Notes under the pieces: generated by a model | What the model saw: only the letters and a program-made list of their open reading frames with translations | Databases searched by the model: none | Told to the model about the DNA's origin: nothing | DNA from: an uncultured Lachnospiraceae bacterium | GTDB taxonomy: Bacteria; Bacillota; Clostridia; Lachnospirales; Lachnospiraceae | Length of the DNA: 15,218 nucleotides | Direction of reading: 5' to 3' | Assembly (NCBI GenBank): GCA_910584695.1 | Contig: CAJUBR010000066.1 | Span: 1-15,218 of the forward strand | Program-made: the position numbers and the translations under genes | Shown: piece after piece, positions 14,012 to 15,218 of the stretch | How positions within the stretch are numbered: the first letter of the stretch is position 1 | Layout of the letters: every line of letters starts with the position of its first letter

Positions 14012-14073
14012 GTTTTCTTAATTAAGTTTGCTTTTAGGATAACATTTATAGAAATTATGAGTGAAAGGATGCA

Positions 14074-14948
14074 ATGATGGCAGCAACGTTGGTATCGCAA
14101 ATTAAGCAATGTATAGAAGAAAAAATTAGGGGGGTATAAAGGATTTATTATTTATCCATTTGGCGAGGTTGGAATACAAGTAAAGTATATATTAAATAAT
14201 GTGTATGGCATACAGGAAACTTATATTCTAGATAATGAATTGTGTAAATACAATCCGCAGATTAAGGAATTATCATTTTTGGATCATATAGATTGCAGAG
14301 GCTATTGTCTGATACTGGCATGCATAACCCCGGATATTTATGGCGAATTAAAGCTTGGTGTAAGAAAGTATTTTCAAAGTGTGGATATTGCGGAACTTTT
14401 ATATAACTCATATAGGAAAACATAGTTATGGTCCGTTATGCAGGAATCATCGATTTATAGAATCAATAGGTGCATTTTGCAGTTTTGCGGAAGGCGCTGA
14501 GATAGTATCCAACCATGAAACTCAGTATATTACAACATCTCCCATAATTTATGCTGGTGCGAATGAGGAAAATTTTATTAAATTTAAGGAGCATAAAGAT
14601 ACACCGTGGTATATTGAAGGTATACAGCCTAAAAGAGAAATGTTAAAGCAGGGGAGAAGAATTTGCATTGGAAATGATGTTTGGCTAGGTCGGAATGTCC
14701 TTGTTACGAATTATGCCAATATAGGAAATGGGGTAATCGCTGGAGCGGGTGCTGTTATTACGAAGGATGTCCCTGATTACGCAGTAGTGATGGGAGTACC
14801 TGCCAGGATAGTGAGGTATAGATATTCGTCAGAACAGATTGAAAACCTGAATAAAATTGCATGGTGGAATTGGGCTGATGCAGAAATAAGGGAAAGATAT
14901 GACGATTTTTATTTGCCGGTGGATGAATTCATAAGCAAATACTTGTAA
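14074..14948 (+). pseudogene. Rossmann-module plus CatB-like acetyltransferase, broken by two frameshifts
   Basis: Three reading frames together give one protein of about 290 residues. Frame 1 starts at ATG 14074 (AAAGGA seven or so bases before) and reads MMAATLVSQIKQCIEEKIRG. One extra base in G6 (14129-14134) moves it to the frame with GFIIYPFGEVGIQVKYIL and YILDNELCKYNP, a Rossmann-like module. One extra base in or near T4 (14397-14400) moves it to the frame with THIGKHSYGPL and the C-terminal left-handed beta-helix acetyltransferase, including the likely catalytic His of VSNHETQYITTSP, ICIGNDVWLGRNV, IGNGVIAGAGAVITKDVP and GVPARIVRYRY. Removing one base at each place restores continuity. 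The intact form would O-acetylate a sugar. The damage could be real decay, phase variation or sequencing error. If the last part is translated alone, it would use ATG 14379, which has no good ribosome binding site and lacks the first module. Confidence 0.75.
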
Positions 14949-14973
14949 AGAAAGATGGAAAGGGAGAGGATGA

Positions 14974-15018
14974 GTGAGAATTGGTGATGGTATTATAGTG
15001 AGGCATTATGATGAGTGA
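14974..15018 (+). CDS. Possible 14-codon leader ORF overlapping next gene start
   Basis: GTG 14974 follows AGGGAGAGG at a good distance and reads MRIGDGIIVRHYDE, stopping at 15016-15018 across the ATG pair at 15008 and 15011. This could be a coupling ORF or chance; no family recognised. Confidence 0.2.
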   Translation: MRIGDGIIVRHYDE

Positions 15019-15218
15019 ACAACTGAAGAAAATAGATTCCGGTATGATACAGGAGCAGCAGTATGTAGTGGGACAATTTCGTGAGCACTATAAAGCGGAA
15101 AAGGAACCTATCGTATTGTACGGAATTGGTAATAATACGAAAGCAATTTTAAATCAATGTCCGGATATTAAAATCATGGGATTAATGGATGCATCCCATA
15201 CAGGTCAGATGATATATG
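15008..15218 (+). CDS. Rossmann-module protein, 3' end outside window
   Basis: Seventy codons are visible. After an amphipathic N-terminus (MMSEQLKKIDSGMIQEQQYV) there is PIVLYGIGNNTKAIL, then IKIMGLMDASHTGQ, the same start as the N-terminal modules of the radical SAM proteins at 11389-13731. The third glycine of the loop is replaced (GIGNNT). What follows the module is out of view; in this kind of locus it can be a radical SAM, HAD, methyltransferase or transferase domain. Two ATG codons (15008, 15011) are adjacent; GTGAGG at 14998-15003 supports either. Confidence 0.65.
   Translation, partial: MMSEQLKKIDSGMIQEQQYVVGQFREHYKAEKEPIVLYGIGNNTKAILNQCPDIKIMGLMDASHTGQMIY

Larger units (their letters stand above)
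13732..14073. other. Divergent intergenic region between radical SAM operon and broken acetyltransferase gene
   Basis: This 342-base stretch holds no gene. On the minus strand it carries the promoter and ribosome binding site of the radical SAM pair. On the plus strand it carries the second promoter/GGA-hairpin/terminator unit. A further imperfect inverted repeat, AACTC at 13808-13812 against GAGTT at 13841-13845, lies between the two promoters. The stretch is very AT-rich. Confidence 0.7.

Noticed and set aside
13755..14109. Two overlapping minus-strand open frames of 73-75 codons
   Set aside because: They lie in a very AT-rich intergenic region with promoters and a terminator, and have no ribosome binding site or recognisable protein feature.

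Overview
The window looks like part of a surface-glycan or flagellin-glycan biosynthesis locus from a low-GC Gram-positive anaerobe, most likely a motile member of the Lachnospiraceae or a related Clostridia family. Reasons are the AT-rich composition with strong GGAGG-type ribosome binding sites, the AAA-ATPase/PD-(D/E)XK protein family typical of that group, and short Rossmann-like modules joined to glycan enzymes. No lipid A gene is present, so the Kdo-type sugar genes here probably serve a capsule, secondary cell-wall polymer or flagellin glycan. That placement is inference.

Layout. (1) 1-3667: a glycosyltransferase (5' end outside the window) followed by kdsB, kdsA and kdsD, three of the four enzymes for CMP-Kdo, closed by a strong terminator at 3736-3780. 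(2) 3833-5592: an AAA-ATPase-like/nuclease-like gene with its own promoter, unrelated to sugar synthesis. (3) 5684-5858: a candidate sigma-28-type promoter, two small GGA-loop hairpins and a perfect 12-bp terminator hairpin. (4) 5881-11296: a co-directional block with a small membrane-anchored Rossmann-like protein, a probable fucosyltransferase-fold glycosyltransferase, a NeuB-family synthase lacking its usual C-terminal domain, a KdsC-like phosphatase fused to a GmhA-like isomerase, and an acetolactate-synthase-like thiamine diphosphate enzyme, ending in a terminator. (5) 11389-13731, minus strand: two tandem radical SAM paralogues, each with an N-terminal Rossmann-like module. (6) 13847-14011: a second copy of the promoter/GGA-hairpin/terminator unit. 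(7) 14074-15218: a Rossmann-plus-acetyltransferase gene broken by two single-base insertions, then the start of another Rossmann-module protein cut by the window end.

How the genes fit together. KdsD (Ru5P to A5P), KdsA (A5P + PEP to Kdo-8-P), the KdsC-like half of the HAD-SIS fusion (phosphatase) and KdsB (CMP-Kdo) would complete a CMP-Kdo pathway. The NeuB-like synthase, the GmhA-like half and the thiamine diphosphate enzyme suggest a second, probably unusual, keto-deoxy or branched sugar. Glycosyltransferases, the acetyltransferase and perhaps the radical SAM enzymes would attach or tailor the glycan.

The most interesting signal is the duplicated unit at 5684-5858 and 13847-14011. Each copy has a TAAA-like/GACGATA promoter, a roughly 46-bp nearly identical segment that can form two hairpins with ANGGA loops (one matches the CsrA/RsmE consensus completely), and an intrinsic terminator whose stem is not conserved in sequence. 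Each would give an RNA of about 130-140 nt without a usable reading frame. They may be CsrA-binding small RNAs or attenuating leaders derived from a flagellin-type 5' UTR, tying glycan synthesis to the motility regulon.
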